Assembly (NCBI RefSeq): GCF_900094585.1
Contig: NZ_FMAG01000002.1
Coordinates: 760,007 to 824,006 of the forward strand
Direction: 5' to 3'
DNA: 64,000 nt
Source of the DNA: Martinezella multihospitum
GTDB taxonomy: Bacteria; Pseudomonadota; Alphaproteobacteria; Rhizobiales; Rhizobiaceae
Program-made: the position numbers and the translations under genes
Shown: piece after piece, positions 55,554 through 64,000 of the stretch
Layout: the number at the start of each line of letters is the position of its first letter
Position numbering within the stretch: the first letter of the stretch is position 1
The notes under the pieces: generated by a model
Seen by the model: only the letters and a program-made list of their open reading frames with translations
What the model was told of the DNA's origin: nothing
The model's database searches: none

Positions 55554-56111
55554 ATGAAAAGACACGACTCCGATGAAACGCCGTTTTCCTATCCGGTGAA
55601 GGTGGGACACATCTCCGCCAATCCGGTGGATGTCCATGTCGAGGCTGACGATCGCGAACTGGCCGGGCTCGCTGCTCTCTGGGATGTACTCTCGGTCGGC
55701 AAGCTCGAAGCAGATCTCAAGATTTCGCGCTGGAAGCGCGACGGCGTGCGCATCAAGGGCAATGTGAAGGCAAAGATCGTTCAGGCTTGCGTTGTCACAC
55801 TCGAGCCGGTCGAATCTGATATCGACGAAGACTTCGAGCACATCTTCGTGCCCGAGGATTCCAAACTGGCGCGTGCGCCCTCTGTGGATGCCGGAGAAAT
55901 GGTGCTTGATCCCGATGGTCCGGATCTTCCGGAGACCTTTACCGGCGATACGATCGACGCCGGTGCGGTCGTCGCGGAATTTGCGGCGCTCGCCATCGAT
56001 CCCTATCCGCGCAAGCCCGGCGTCGAGTTCGATGCTCATATTGAAGACACAGGAGAAGATGACAAGAAGCCTTCGCCGTTTGCCGTTCTGAAAGACTGGA
56101 AAAAGGAATAG
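55554..56111 (+). CDS. DUF177 (YceD-like) protein
   Basis: A 185-residue acidic protein of the YceD/DUF177 family. In plants and bacteria these act in 23S rRNA accumulation. Family marks are FSYPVKVGHISANPVDVHVEAD, ISRWKRDGVRIKGNVKAKIVQACVVTLEPVES and the C-terminal acidic run IDPYPRKPGVEFDAH. In many bacteria rpmF separates yceD from plsX, but here plsX follows directly after 102 bp. The function is inferred from family. Confidence 0.9.
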   Translation: MKRHDSDETPFSYPVKVGHISANPVDVHVEADDRELAGLAALWDVLSVGKLEADLKISRWKRDGVRIKGNVKAKIVQACVVTLEPVESDIDEDFEHIFVPEDSKLARAPSVDAGEMVLDPDGPDLPETFTGDTIDAGAVVAEFAALAIDPYPRKPGVEFDAHIEDTGEDDKKPSPFAVLKDWKKE

Positions 56112-56213
56112 GCTCCGGTGCCGTTCGAGCACAATTCAGTTGTAACCGGGGGAGAAAACGGTATTTTGACGCCAAATTCGCCCGTCGCGGCGGAGTAAAA
56201 GGACTAGGGACGC

Positions 56214-57260
56214 GTGATCAGAATTTCTCTTGACCTAATGGGTGGCGACTTCGGCCCTGAGGTTGTTGTTCCCGGCGCGGCCAAGGCGCTGGATAGGCAT
56301 CCCGATATCACATTCGTCATGTACGGACAGAAGGAACGCTGCGAGGCGGTCCTCGCTAAATATCCCAAGCTTCGCGAAAAATCGGTTTTTCACGAATGCG
56401 AGGTTGCCATCAGCATGGATGAAAAGCCGAGCCAGGCGCTTCGCCGCGGCCGCTACGTTTCCAGCATGTGGCGCTCGATCGAGGCGGTGAAGACGGGTGA
56501 CGCCGATGTCGTCGTCTCCGCTGGCAACACTGGCGCCCTGATGGCGATGGCGAAATTCTGTCTCCGCACCATGGCCAATATTGAACGCCCGGCAATCGCC
56601 GCGATCTGGCCGACGCTGCGCGGCGAAAGCATCGTGCTCGATGTTGGTGCCACGATCGGCGCCGATGCACAGCAATTGCTCGACTTTGCCCTGATGGGCG
56701 GCGCCATGGCGCGCGCGCTCTTCGAGATCGAACGCCCGACCGTTGGCTTGCTGAACGTTGGCGTCGAGGAAATCAAGGGCCAGGAAGAGGTCAAGGACGC
56801 CGGCCGTCTCATTCGCGAAGCCAATCTCGAATCGCTGGAATATTCCGGCTTCGTCGAGGGCGATGATATCGGCAAGGGCACGGTCGACGTCGTCGTCACG
56901 GAAGGCTTCTCCGGCAATATCGCGCTCAAGGCGGCCGAAGGCACGGCAAAGCAGATCGGCGCCTATCTGCGCGCCGCCATGTCGCGCACGCTGCTTGCGC
57001 GCATCGGTTATGTCTTTGCCAAGGGCGCCTTCGACCTGCTGCGCGAAAAGCTGGATCCCAGCAAGGTCAATGGCGGCGTCTTCCTCGGCCTGAACGGCAT
57101 CGTCATCAAGAGCCACGGCGGCGCGAATGTCGAAGCCTTCGCAGCTGCCGTCGATGTCGGCTACGATATGGCCAAGAATGGGCTCACGCAGAAAATCGAA
57201 AATGATTTGAAGAGATATCATGCCAAACGGCTGCCCCCGATCGGGCCGGAAGCGGCATGA
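56214..57260 (+). CDS. plsX: Phosphate acyltransferase PlsX
   Basis: A 348-residue peripheral membrane enzyme that makes acyl phosphate from acyl-ACP for phospholipid synthesis. The N-terminus [63 protein letters not shown] and the C-terminal [19 protein letters not shown] are diagnostic. It starts with GTG at 56214, behind AAGGA. fabH follows 19 bp later. Confidence 0.97.
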   Translation: MIRISLDLMGGDFGPEVVVPGAAKALDRHPDITFVMYGQKERCEAVLAKYPKLREKSVFHECEVAISMDEKPSQALRRGRYVSSMWRSIEAVKTGDADVVVSAGNTGALMAMAKFCLRTMANIERPAIAAIWPTLRGESIVLDVGATIGADAQQLLDFALMGGAMARALFEIERPTVGLLNVGVEEIKGQEEVKDAGRLIREANLESLEYSGFVEGDDIGKGTVDVVVTEGFSGNIALKAAEGTAKQIGAYLRAAMSRTLLARIGYVFAKGAFDLLREKLDPSKVNGGVFLGLNGIVIKSHGGANVEAFAAAVDVGYDMAKNGLTQKIENDLKRYHAKRLPPIGPEAA

Positions 57261-57279
57261 GAGACGGGGTACAAGCAGA

Positions 57280-58251
57280 ATGATCCGTTCAGTTGTTCGC
57301 GGCTTTGGGGCGGCGCTCCCCAAGCGCGTCATGACCAATGCCGAGATGGAGCAGGTTGTCGATACCAGTGACGATTGGATCGTCCAGCGCTCCGGCATCC
57401 GTCAACGTTATATCGCCGGCGAAGGTGAAACCACGGCTTCGCTTGGCGAGCAGGCGGCGCGTGCGGCTCTCGCCAATGCCGGGATGACACCGGATGACCT
57501 CGATCTCATCATCGTTGCAACCTCGACCCCGGACAATACTTTTCCCGCAACGGCGGTGAATATCCAGAACCGGCTGGGCATGCATCATGGCTTCGCCTTC
57601 GATGTTCAGGCCGTCTGCACCGGCTTCGTCTATGCGGTGACCACGGCTGACGCCTATATTCGCGGCGGCCTTGCCAAGCGCGTGCTCGTCATCGGCGCCG
57701 AGACATTTTCCCGCATCCTCAATTGGACCGACCGCACGACGTGCGTTCTCTTCGGCGATGGCGCTGGCGCGCTGATCCTGGAAGCTGGCGAGGGAAGCGG
57801 TGCCAACAGCGATCGCGGCGTGCTGACGGCAAGCCTGCGCTCCGATGGCTCCCACAAGGAAAAGCTTTATGTCGATGGTGGCCCGTCCACGACGGGAACG
57901 GTCGGTGTCCTGCACATGGCGGGCCGCGAAGTGTTCAAGCACGCTGTCGGCATGATTACCGACGTCATCCAGGCCGCATTCGATGCGACAGGCACCACAC
58001 CCGACGATCTCGACTGGCTCGTGCCGCATCAGGCCAATCGCCGCATCATCGATGGTTCCGCCAAGAAGCTCGGAATTGCTCCCGAGAAGGTTGTGGTCAC
58101 CGTGGACCTTCATGGCAACACGTCGGCTGCATCCATTCCGCTGGCACTCGCCGTTGCGGCCGGTGACGGACGGATCAAGAAGGGCGACCTGGTGATGCTG
58201 GAGGCCATGGGCGGCGGCTTCACTTGGGGCGCGGTCCTGCTGCGCTGGTAG
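57280..58251 (+). CDS. fabH: 3-oxoacyl-ACP synthase III
   Basis: A 323-residue initiating condensing enzyme of fatty acid synthesis, joining acetyl-CoA and malonyl-ACP. The triad is Cys113 ([10 protein letters not shown]), His250 ([11 protein letters not shown]) and Asn280 (LHGNTSAAS). [15 protein letters not shown] at the end is conserved. The ATG at 57280 follows plsX by 19 bp, and the two are co-transcribed. Confidence 0.97.
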   Translation: MIRSVVRGFGAALPKRVMTNAEMEQVVDTSDDWIVQRSGIRQRYIAGEGETTASLGEQAARAALANAGMTPDDLDLIIVATSTPDNTFPATAVNIQNRLGMHHGFAFDVQAVCTGFVYAVTTADAYIRGGLAKRVLVIGAETFSRILNWTDRTTCVLFGDGAGALILEAGEGSGANSDRGVLTASLRSDGSHKEKLYVDGGPSTTGTVGVLHMAGREVFKHAVGMITDVIQAAFDATGTTPDDLDWLVPHQANRRIIDGSAKKLGIAPEKVVVTVDLHGNTSAASIPLALAVAAGDGRIKKGDLVMLEAMGGGFTWGAVLLRW

Positions 58252-58358
58252 TGCCACATCTCTAAAAGCCGTTCCGAACAAGAGCTTGACCGTTCGGCGC
58301 AACGGCAATAGTCTCGCAAAACTTGAAGAAGATTACGCAGCAATATGGGCGGGGAGCT

Positions 58359-58697
58359 ATGACGGGCAAGACAGTGACGCGCGCAGACCTGGCGGAGTCG
58401 GTATTCCGGAAAGTCGGTCTCTCCAGAACGGAGTCGGCGGAGCTCGTCGAGACTGTGATCGATGAAATTTGCAACGCCATCGTGCGTGGAGAAACGGTAA
58501 AGCTCTCCTCGTTTGCGACATTCCAGGTGCGTGACAAGAATGAGCGCATTGGCCGCAACCCGAAGACCGGCGAGGAAGTGCCGATCTCTCCGCGGCGTGT
58601 CATGACCTTCAAGGCGTCGAACGTCCTCAAGACCCGCATTCTGAAAGCACATGCGAGCCGCAAGGCGAAGGCCAAGCCGGTAAATCCCGCCTCCTGA
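58359..58697 (+). CDS. ihfA: Integration host factor subunit alpha
   Basis: A 112-residue HU/IHF-family DNA-bending protein. [33 protein letters not shown] is the IHF-alpha helix pair, and [21 protein letters not shown] holds the beta arm that intercalates a proline. GGGGAG precedes the ATG at 58359. It lies 107 bp after fabH. The tail is basic (RKAKAKPVN). Confidence 0.95.
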   Translation: MTGKTVTRADLAESVFRKVGLSRTESAELVETVIDEICNAIVRGETVKLSSFATFQVRDKNERIGRNPKTGEEVPISPRRVMTFKASNVLKTRILKAHASRKAKAKPVNPAS

Positions 58698-58933
58698 TTC
58701 ATCCTTGTGATTTCTGTTTTCGCTCGGCCGCATGCTTTGTCGTGCGGTCGCTCCAGAGCATCTTCTGTGTTGATTTGTCGCCAGCTTGTGCAGCGGCTGA
58801 AGATGTGACTTGAATTTCCGCCGCCAAACCGTTGAAATATGGTGAGTCGTATCATGGAGCGATACGAATGCCGATATCCGCTTTTGCGTGATCCGGCCAA
58901 ACGGCGCCGCATGCGCAGTGTGGGAGTATGATG

Positions 58934-59473
58934 ATGGACAAGAGCCCGGATGCATTTCGCACGATCAGCGAAGTCGCGGAAGACCTTGATCTGCCGCAGC
59001 ATGTCCTACGGTTCTGGGAGACCCGGTTTCCGCAGATAAAGCCGATGAAGCGAGGTGGCGGCAGGCGCTATTATCGCCCTGAGGATGTCGACCTGCTGAA
59101 CGGTATCCGCCATCTGCTCTACGATCACGGCTATACGATCAAGGGCGTCCAGAAGCTCCTGAAGACCAACGGCAACAAGTTTGTCATCGCGGTCGGGCAT
59201 GGCGATCTGGCCAGTGTGGAAGCGCTTGCGGCGGCCCAGGAGCCTGCCGCCGTCGAACCCCGCGTCGCCTCTGCCAATTCCGACGAAGACCAGATCGTCG
59301 GCCGCGCCAAGGCGCCGATCAGCCGCCGCTTCTTCAATTTCGTCAGCGGCGACGATGGCGTGCCTGATGTCTCCATAGGCAAGTCGAGTGTCGGCAAGGA
59401 AGATCGCGCCTTGCTTCAGGAGACGCTTTACGATCTGCTGGAATGCAAGCGCCTCCTCGATCAGGTGCGATAA
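58934..59473 (+). CDS. MerR family transcriptional regulator
   Basis: A 179-residue MerR-type regulator. Residues 10-75 form the winged helix ([69 protein letters not shown]). There is no metal-binding Cys cluster, and the rest is low complexity, so the effector is unknown. Three ATGs in a row (58928, 58931, 58934) follow GGGAG, and the last has the best spacing (7 nt). In rhizobia it commonly follows ihfA. An inverted repeat TCGTATC/GATACGA is at 58847-58867 upstream. Confidence 0.93.
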   Translation: MDKSPDAFRTISEVAEDLDLPQHVLRFWETRFPQIKPMKRGGGRRYYRPEDVDLLNGIRHLLYDHGYTIKGVQKLLKTNGNKFVIAVGHGDLASVEALAAAQEPAAVEPRVASANSDEDQIVGRAKAPISRRFFNFVSGDDGVPDVSIGKSSVGKEDRALLQETLYDLLECKRLLDQVR

Positions 59474-59829
59474 GACTGCCCGCACGTATTGGACTGCACG
59501 TGTTGGGATTGCGGCTGAAGCATATTGTGTTTCGTAAGCATGCAACTATAGTATGCGTTCTCTCGCTCAGTGCGCGTGTTGGCTGTGTGTGATGTGTTCG
59601 TTTTTGTCATTGCGACATGCGCGTGACATTTTTGTCACGTTCGCCACTCTTCAGCGTTGTAAAAATTAGTTCGGCAGCCTTATTAACTTGCTGCGACAAG
59701 GTCACGGGTTCAGTTTGACGGCGAAGCTTATTGCTTCGCCCTGTTTGAGGGGAACAGTCAGGCTATGGAGGGGCATGTTGTTGTCTGCCGGGAGACTCCA
59801 TCTCTGACGGATAGTCGAATGGAGACACC
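59474..59829 (+). promoter_or_regulatory. Control region and leader of the RopA porin gene
   Basis: A 356-bp gap with no gene. It is T-rich around 59590-59700. CGTGACA at 59622-59628 pairs with TGTCACG at 59633-59639, a 7-bp dyad with a TTTT centre that could bind a regulator. Closer to the gene, hairpins at 59720-59740 (GGCGAAGC/GCTTCGCC) and 59741-59757 (CTGTT/AACAG) would lie in the mRNA leader. A promoter is expected near 59650-59700 but is not sharply defined. Confidence 0.45.
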
Positions 59830-60933
59830 ATGAACATCAAGAGCCTTCTTCTTGGCTCCGCCGCTGCCATCGCCGCGGCGAGCGCTGCCCACGCCGCCGA
59901 CGCTATTGTCGCTGCGGAACCCGAACCGCTTGAGTATGTTCGTATCTGCGATGGATACGGCACAGGCTATTTCTATATTCCCGGTACCGAAACCTGCCTG
60001 AAGATCGGCGGAAAGGTTCGCACGGAAGGCGAGTGGTATGACGCCTATAATCCGCGCAGCAAGGTTGGCACGCTCTGGCATGAGCGTGTGGAGCTCAATG
60101 TCGATACGGCGACCGACACCGAATATGGTCCGCTGAAGACCAACACAATCTTCCGCTGGGAGTGGAACGATGGGGGTGCGACATCCTCCAAGCTGCTGTT
60201 TGCCAACATCAGCCTTGGCGGCTTCACGGTCGGTAAACTCGATTCGCAATTCAATCTTTACGTGGGCTATGCGGGCGATGTCGTCAACGACGACGTGATC
60301 TATGACGGTCCGTACGAATTGAATCAGTTGACCTACAAATACGATCCCGGCAACGGCTTCTCGGCTGTGATCTCGCTGGAAGACTCCAATTCCACCTCCG
60401 ACGGCGAGGCCTCCTACGGCGCCGGCTGGTGGACGGACGACAAGTCCAACCACTATGCTCCCGATGTCGTGGCCGGCCTCGGTTACAAGGCCGATAACTG
60501 GGGCATCAAGGTCGTCGGCGGTTACGACTCGATCGTCGAGGAAGGCGCCATCAAGGCTCGTCTCGATGCCAAGTTCGGCGGCGTGGAAGCCTTCCTGATG
60601 GGTGGCTGGAATACCGACGGCGACAAACTGAACAAATATGCCGGCACCAACCAGGATATCTCGGCCTGCACGACATCGAGCGGCACCAACGCGGCCAAGT
60701 GCGGCTGGGGTGACTGGGCGCTCTGGGGTGGTGTCGGCGTCCCGGTCAACGACAAGCTGAAGTGGAATCTGCAGCTTGCCTATACAGAGTCGAAGATCTT
60801 CGAAGCAACGACAAACCTCAAGATCTATCCGGTCAAAGATTTCCTGGTCGAGCCGGAACTCACCTATGTGCATTACGACTACATCAAGGATGATACGGTC
60901 GCCGGCATCCTTCGCTTCGAACGGAATTTCTGA
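59830..60933 (+). CDS. ropA: Alphaproteobacterial porin, RopA/Omp2b family
   Basis: A 367-residue outer-membrane porin with a Sec signal ending at SAAHA (about residue 22). The segment AEPEPLEYVRICDGYGTGYFYIPGTETCLKIGGKVRTEGEW is a hallmark of the Porin_2 family of Rhizobiales. Repeated amphipathic strands (WSVAFDS-type) follow, and FVEPELTYVHYDY...LRFERNF ends with Phe. It forms general diffusion pores. Its two cysteines in the signature (C39 and C52 region) are typical. Confidence 0.93.
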   Translation: MNIKSLLLGSAAAIAAASAAHAADAIVAAEPEPLEYVRICDGYGTGYFYIPGTETCLKIGGKVRTEGEWYDAYNPRSKVGTLWHERVELNVDTATDTEYGPLKTNTIFRWEWNDGGATSSKLLFANISLGGFTVGKLDSQFNLYVGYAGDVVNDDVIYDGPYELNQLTYKYDPGNGFSAVISLEDSNSTSDGEASYGAGWWTDDKSNHYAPDVVAGLGYKADNWGIKVVGGYDSIVEEGAIKARLDAKFGGVEAFLMGGWNTDGDKLNKYAGTNQDISACTTSSGTNAAKCGWGDWALWGGVGVPVNDKLKWNLQLAYTESKIFEATTNLKIYPVKDFLVEPELTYVHYDYIKDDTVAGILRFERNF

Positions 60934-60985
60934 TCGAAAACACGCCCGCAGTCTCGACGGGCTGAGGACGTGCAAATCGGATATG

Positions 60986-61014
60986 AAGGCCCCGTCATCG
61001 CGCGGGGTCTTTTC
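60986..61014 (+). terminator. Terminator of the RopA porin gene
   Basis: A 9-bp stem with one wobble (60986-60994 with 61003-61011) followed by a T run. It lies about 53 bp after the porin stop. Confidence 0.75.
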
Positions 61015-61184
61015 ATTTTGCACTAAGCTGCTATCCGGCCGTTAAGCACGATGCCATCCTTGCGTGCAGTTTTGCCACGGTTTGACGGATTTTCGCGTGG
61101 TGCTTGATAAGGTTGGCTTGCTAAAGCTTACCTTTGGCTGTATTTCGCTTTCCCGGGGTTGTATCCTAAATTGCCGGAGGGAAT

Positions 61185-61514
61185 ATGCGCATACGTGCCA
61201 CGATGGCGGCGAGCCTTGTCGCTATATCAACCATTCTATCGAGCTGTCAGACACCGCAGGAATCTGCGATGAATGCGGAAATGACTTGCCAGTCGCAAGG
61301 GTTCCGTCCGGGAACGCAGCGTTACAATCGCTGCGTCGGCGCGACCTATCAGTCCAATCGCGCCCAGGCACAACAGGCTGAAAACCAGGCTGCTGCTCTG
61401 GCTGCAGCCGGCATCATCGGCGGCGTTCTCGTTGGCGCCGCTGTCAGCGATAATCATCATCACCGCGGCTATTACGGCCGGCCCTATTACCGCCGCTGCT
61501 ATCGCTGCTGGTAA
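61185..61514 (+). CDS. Small lipoprotein, Gly/His/Tyr-rich tail
   Basis: A 109-residue protein. The signal ends with lipobox ILSSC, and Cys21 is lipidated. A Gln/Ala-rich helix and a glycine-zipper-like hydrophobic segment (AAALAAAGIIGGVLVGAAVS) follow, and a His/Tyr/Arg tail (DNHHHRGYYGRPYYRRCYRCW) ends it. The glycine zipper suggests outer-membrane association. I do not recognise the family. It stands alone behind the porin gene; the frame is clear and the codons fit the neighbours. Confidence 0.75.
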   Translation: MRIRATMAASLVAISTILSSCQTPQESAMNAEMTCQSQGFRPGTQRYNRCVGATYQSNRAQAQQAENQAAALAAAGIIGGVLVGAAVSDNHHHRGYYGRPYYRRCYRCW

Positions 61515-61661
61515 GCTTTCGACCGATCCCACACCATCCTCCGTCGGCTTGCGCCGACGGAGTTTCGATAGGTTCGATAGGGAAGCAAGCTGCACGCTCC
61601 CGCTGTTCTTCGAACAGAGAAGATAGCTATCCTGTTATTTCTTGCACATTCCGGAGATGCT

Positions 61662-61919
61662 CTAACCTTCTGGGGTCATTATCTCACGATTGACGAGCTT
61701 TAGACTCCGGTCCGGCTGGACGATATAGGTCTCCACGACATCTTCGCCCCACTGGTTGGTAAAGTGGTGCTGAAATTGTGCGCCCGGCGGTGATTTCGTC
61801 AATTTCATATGCGGCTGACCGCCATAGGTGATGCTACCTGGGATGGGCTGCAAAGCTGCGCTGGTGTTGCACGCAGCAAGCAGCGGTGCGACTAGCAAAA
61901 GGGCTATAAAGGGCTTCAT
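61662..61919 (-). CDS. Small lipoprotein of unknown function
   Basis: An 85-residue protein with lipobox LLAAC, Cys17 lipidated. The mature part is short and includes SITYGGQPHMKLTKSPPGAQFQHHFTNQWGEDVVETYIVQPDRSLKLVNREI. The frame is open to 62006, but MKPFIALLLVAPLLAAC at 61919 is the only sensible start. It converges on the 61185 gene and is divergent from the 62094 gene. The function is unknown. Confidence 0.75.
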   Translation of the reverse strand: MKPFIALLLVAPLLAACNTSAALQPIPGSITYGGQPHMKLTKSPPGAQFQHHFTNQWGEDVVETYIVQPDRSLKLVNREIMTPEG

Positions 61920-62093
61920 TGCCTTGACTTTCCACGCACCTGCCGCCTTGCAAAATTGTCGCGCAATAAAGCGGCAAGGGCATCTATGAGTGTGGCTCCA
62001 AATCACTATATACAGATAATGACGACGTGCTTGGCAGCAAGGTTTTCACGCAGATTTGCTTGGCAGAGCCGCCGGATTGCAAAGGAGTCGCAT

Positions 62094-62495
62094 ATGTTTA
62101 CGATTGCCAGATCGATAGCAGCCGCAGGTTTCGGTTTGTTGCTGGCGGCCGGTGCCGCCATGCCGGCGAGTGCCTTCACCATGCCATCTCTGTCTGTGCC
62201 TCAACCCGTTCAGTCAGACATTATCGAGGTCCGCGATCACGGCCACGGCCATTGGCATCACCACAACCGCTGGGGCAGCGGTCATCGGTTGCATGGCAAT
62301 GACAGCTATTACGACGATGATTCCGACAGCGGCGTGCTCTTCAAATCCTTTGTAACCGGCACGCTGTTCAACCGGCAGGGCTCGCAGGGCTATTACGGCA
62401 GCCATGCGCGCGACTGCGCAAGCCGCTATCGTTCCTACCGTGCCTCGGACAATACCTATCAGCCGAACCACGGACCGAGGCAGGTGTGCCGTTGA
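62094..62495 (+). CDS. Secreted BA14K-like protein
   Basis: A 133-residue protein with a signal peptide (MFTIARSIAAAGFGLLLAAGAAMPASA). After a His-rich stretch (HGHGHWHHHNRW), the C-terminus HARDCASRYRSYRASDNTYQPNHGPRQVCR matches the BA14K family of Brucella and rhizobia, small exported immunoreactive proteins. The two C-terminal cysteines may form a disulfide. AAAGGAG precedes the ATG at 62094. The biological role of the family is not settled. Confidence 0.8.
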   Translation: MFTIARSIAAAGFGLLLAAGAAMPASAFTMPSLSVPQPVQSDIIEVRDHGHGHWHHHNRWGSGHRLHGNDSYYDDDSDSGVLFKSFVTGTLFNRQGSQGYYGSHARDCASRYRSYRASDNTYQPNHGPRQVCR

Positions 62496-62581
62496 ACGCC
62501 AATTTTTTCTGAGCAGGCCGACACTTTTCGCTTGCGTCGGGAAACGCTAGACTCTAAACGAAACAAGCCGTTTCGGCAGGT

Positions 62582-62658
<77 letters not shown>

Positions 62659-62694
62659 TTTATCTCCTTGAACTCCCAATCGAATTTCTGAAAA

Positions 62695-63390
62695 TCAGCT
62701 ACACCAGGACGACGCTTGGCCGGTCCAGCGGCGGGCGAGACCTTCCGACACCATTTGATCGCCGAGCGAGCGCCCCGCGCGCATGGCAATGCGCAACTTG
62801 CCGCCATTCGGGTCGTCGCGACGGCTGCTGCCGGAAAGCACGAAGCTTCCATCGTTGAGAATGGCCTGCAGGCGCAGTTTTGCGGCCACGCCTCTCTGTC
62901 TTTCGCTGGGGCAGCGCGCCGCACCGGCATCCGGCACATCGATATCGGCCAACTGAATCCTGATGCCGTCTTGCCAGAAGGTATTGCCGTCGACGACGCA
63001 ATTCGTGCCCGAGCCGGCGCCGCATAGCACGAAACGACCGCCGGACTGTGCCCGCAAACTGGGTATGGGCCGTTCGACCGGTATCTTGTTGACCGGCATC
63101 GCCACGGGAATGGCGGCAGGCGGCACCGGCAGGGCGGATGTCGCGCGCGGCTCCGGAGTGACTGCCGCCGTCTTTGTCTGCGGTTTTGCCGCCGGCACCG
63201 GCGCCTCCCGAGCCATATGCGGCATGCCGGCGACTGCGCCGGCATGCGCCAGCATCGACGGCATGTCCTTGCGATGCTGATAGGCGTAGATGCCGGCTAT
63301 CGTTGCCAGACCGACAACGCCCCATAGCCACATCGAATTGCCCGCCTTGGACTGCGGCTTGCGCCGCGTGCGTCGTTTCGCTTTCGCCAT
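62695..63390 (-). CDS. Membrane-anchored SNase-like (thermonuclease family) protein
   Basis: A 231-residue protein. A basic start and one membrane helix (about residues 20-37, MWLWGVVGLATIAGIYAY) are followed by a Pro/Ala linker to residue 110 and a C-terminal SNase-like domain facing the periplasm. The domain keeps CVVDGNTFWQDGIRIQLADIDVPD and GRSLGDQMVSEGLARRW, but the usual catalytic Arg of the D-x-GR segment reads DDPNGGKLRI, so nuclease activity is doubtful. It lies 36 bp from the tRNA and is transcribed toward it. Confidence 0.85.
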   Translation of the reverse strand: MAKAKRRTRRKPQSKAGNSMWLWGVVGLATIAGIYAYQHRKDMPSMLAHAGAVAGMPHMAREAPVPAAKPQTKTAAVTPEPRATSALPVPPAAIPVAMPVNKIPVERPIPSLRAQSGGRFVLCGAGSGTNCVVDGNTFWQDGIRIQLADIDVPDAGAARCPSERQRGVAAKLRLQAILNDGSFVLSGSSRRDDPNGGKLRIAMRAGRSLGDQMVSEGLARRWTGQASSWCS

Positions 63391-63483
63391 GGTATCATCC
63401 CTCGATTACGAGGGGGATTATCGCCGCCATTTCTTACCGATCCGTTGGCTTCGGCGGAGATCATGAACTGCGGTGGGGCGAGG

Positions 63484-63879
63484 CTACTTCGCGGCCGCTG
63501 TCGGCGGCTTCAGTTTCACCGACATCGTCACCTGTCCGTTGATCGAAAGCCTCGCGCCGCGATTGTCGAGATTGTTGACCGAGGTATTGTTCGACAGAGC
63601 ACTGATCTCGCAGGCATCGGCAATCGTGTCGAGCAGAGTAGTGCAGCTGCTTGCGGCAATCTTGTAGAAGGATTTCAAAGCCTTCTCCTGCTGCTCCTCG
63701 CTGTCGCCGTCCGCCACGGGATAAGAGATCGATAGTCCCGATTGCACGGATATATATCCTTCGGGCGGCTGGCGAGGGTTGCGCAGCGGAAGATTCTAAA
63801 AGTTCTGCGCGAGGGCCGGCAGGGCCATCGCTGCAAGCGTCAAGCCGAGAACAGTCCGGATCAGAAGTCTGGTCATCAT
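63484..63879 (-). pseudogene. Secreted protein gene interrupted by an in-frame TAG
   Basis: One continuous frame starts at the ATG at 63879 (behind GGAGG) with a clear signal peptide, MMTRLLIRTVLGLTLAAMA...ALAQNF. It then meets TAG at 63798-63796 and continues in the same frame through NLPLRNPRQPPEGYISVQSG to the end at 63484. The part after the TAG can restart only at the weak GTG at 63747 (87 residues) and would lose its signal. The mature domain is Ser/Asn-rich and not recognised. Most likely a Gln codon (CAG) became TAG, or the base is a sequencing error. Confidence 0.75.
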
Positions 63880-64000
63880 TGTGCCTCCGTTTTTTCTGCT
63901 TATCGCAGATGTGGATAAAGGCTTGGTGATACACTAACTTAAAATTGTACCTTCGATAGAATTTCCGTATAATTTGCGAATCAGAGATGCATCGGCCGAA
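63880..64000. other. Right-end gene-free stretch
   Basis: The last 121 bases contain the Shine-Dalgarno of the interrupted gene at their left edge and AT-rich sequence beyond, probably its promoter. I see no further gene start before the window ends. Confidence 0.5.

Noticed and set aside
56112..56213. rpmF (ribosomal protein L32) between the DUF177 and plsX genes, where many bacteria have it
   Set aside because: The 102-bp gap is too small for its roughly 60 codons plus signals, and no L32-like zinc-ribbon sequence is present.
58847..58867. The TCGTATC/GATACGA dyad upstream of the MerR gene as an operator
   Set aside because: It is a clean 7-bp dyad but lies about 67 bp before the start without promoter elements in the usual MerR position, so it is mentioned only in the gene entry.

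Overview
The window looks like chromosomal DNA from an alphaproteobacterium of the family Rhizobiaceae, most likely Rhizobium. The main reasons are RopB- and RopA-type outer-membrane proteins, an LdtR regulator upstream of an L,D-transpeptidase, HdaA, a cysteine-free HemB, a BA14K-like protein and a RIME-like intergenic palindrome. About 68 genes are supported, mostly core metabolism and cell-envelope functions. I recognise no phage, IS element, CRISPR array or rRNA. One tRNA (Pro, anticodon GGG) is present.

Layout. 1-4 kb: DinB-like protein, ndk, a RIME-like repeat, a lipoprotein/CGNR zinc-finger pair and an orphan LivH-type permease. 3.5-7.8 kb: a minus-strand operon of pteridine-reductase-like SDR, uvrC, pgsA, moaD and moaE. 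8-12 kb: RopB, an SDR with a divergent LysR gene, a GST and rlmJ. 12-18 kb: a molybdenum oxidoreductase coupled to a Nudix hydrolase, an orphan PhnM, and purM-purN. 18-26.6 kb: AI-2E family protein, hdaA, ppk, ppx, a phytase-like secreted protein and a membrane nucleotide cyclase. 26.8-32.2 kb: rnd, a multicopper oxidase, a DUF559 protein, a nested inverted-repeat element and aspS. 32.3-38.7 kb: a serine hydrolase/TetR pair between near-identical terminator hairpins, a secreted protein of unknown function, parC and a Doc/AbrB toxin-antitoxin pair. 38.7-45.3 kb: DMT transporter, bpt, RDD protein, hemB, a small membrane protein, ldtR and ldtP. 45.4-54.1 kb: glyA-nrdR-ribD-ribE, three reversed accessory genes, ribH-nusB and hppA. 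54.2-59.5 kb: bamE, a cytochrome-bc1 chaperone, DUF177, plsX, fabH, ihfA and a MerR gene. 59.8-64 kb: a RopA porin, small secreted proteins, tRNA-Pro, an SNase-like protein, and a secreted-protein gene interrupted by an in-frame TAG.

Themes. Phosphate handling recurs: ppk, ppx, a phytase-like protein, an orphan PhnM, H+-pyrophosphatase, and a Pho-box-like repeat before ppk. Envelope biogenesis is also prominent: porins, L,D-transpeptidase, BamE, PgsA and PlsX/FabH. Molybdopterin synthase (moaD/moaE) and a molybdoenzyme lie in the same window.

The signals most worth checking are the terminator-like hairpin with a T6 run just before the hppA ribosome binding site, the nested inverted repeats upstream of aspS, a perfect 28-bp palindrome before phnM, tandem operator-like sites at the LysR and TetR genes, and the amber-interrupted secreted protein at the right end. 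I did not find a convincing multi-gene novel system; these are mostly regulatory or structural oddities in a conserved background.
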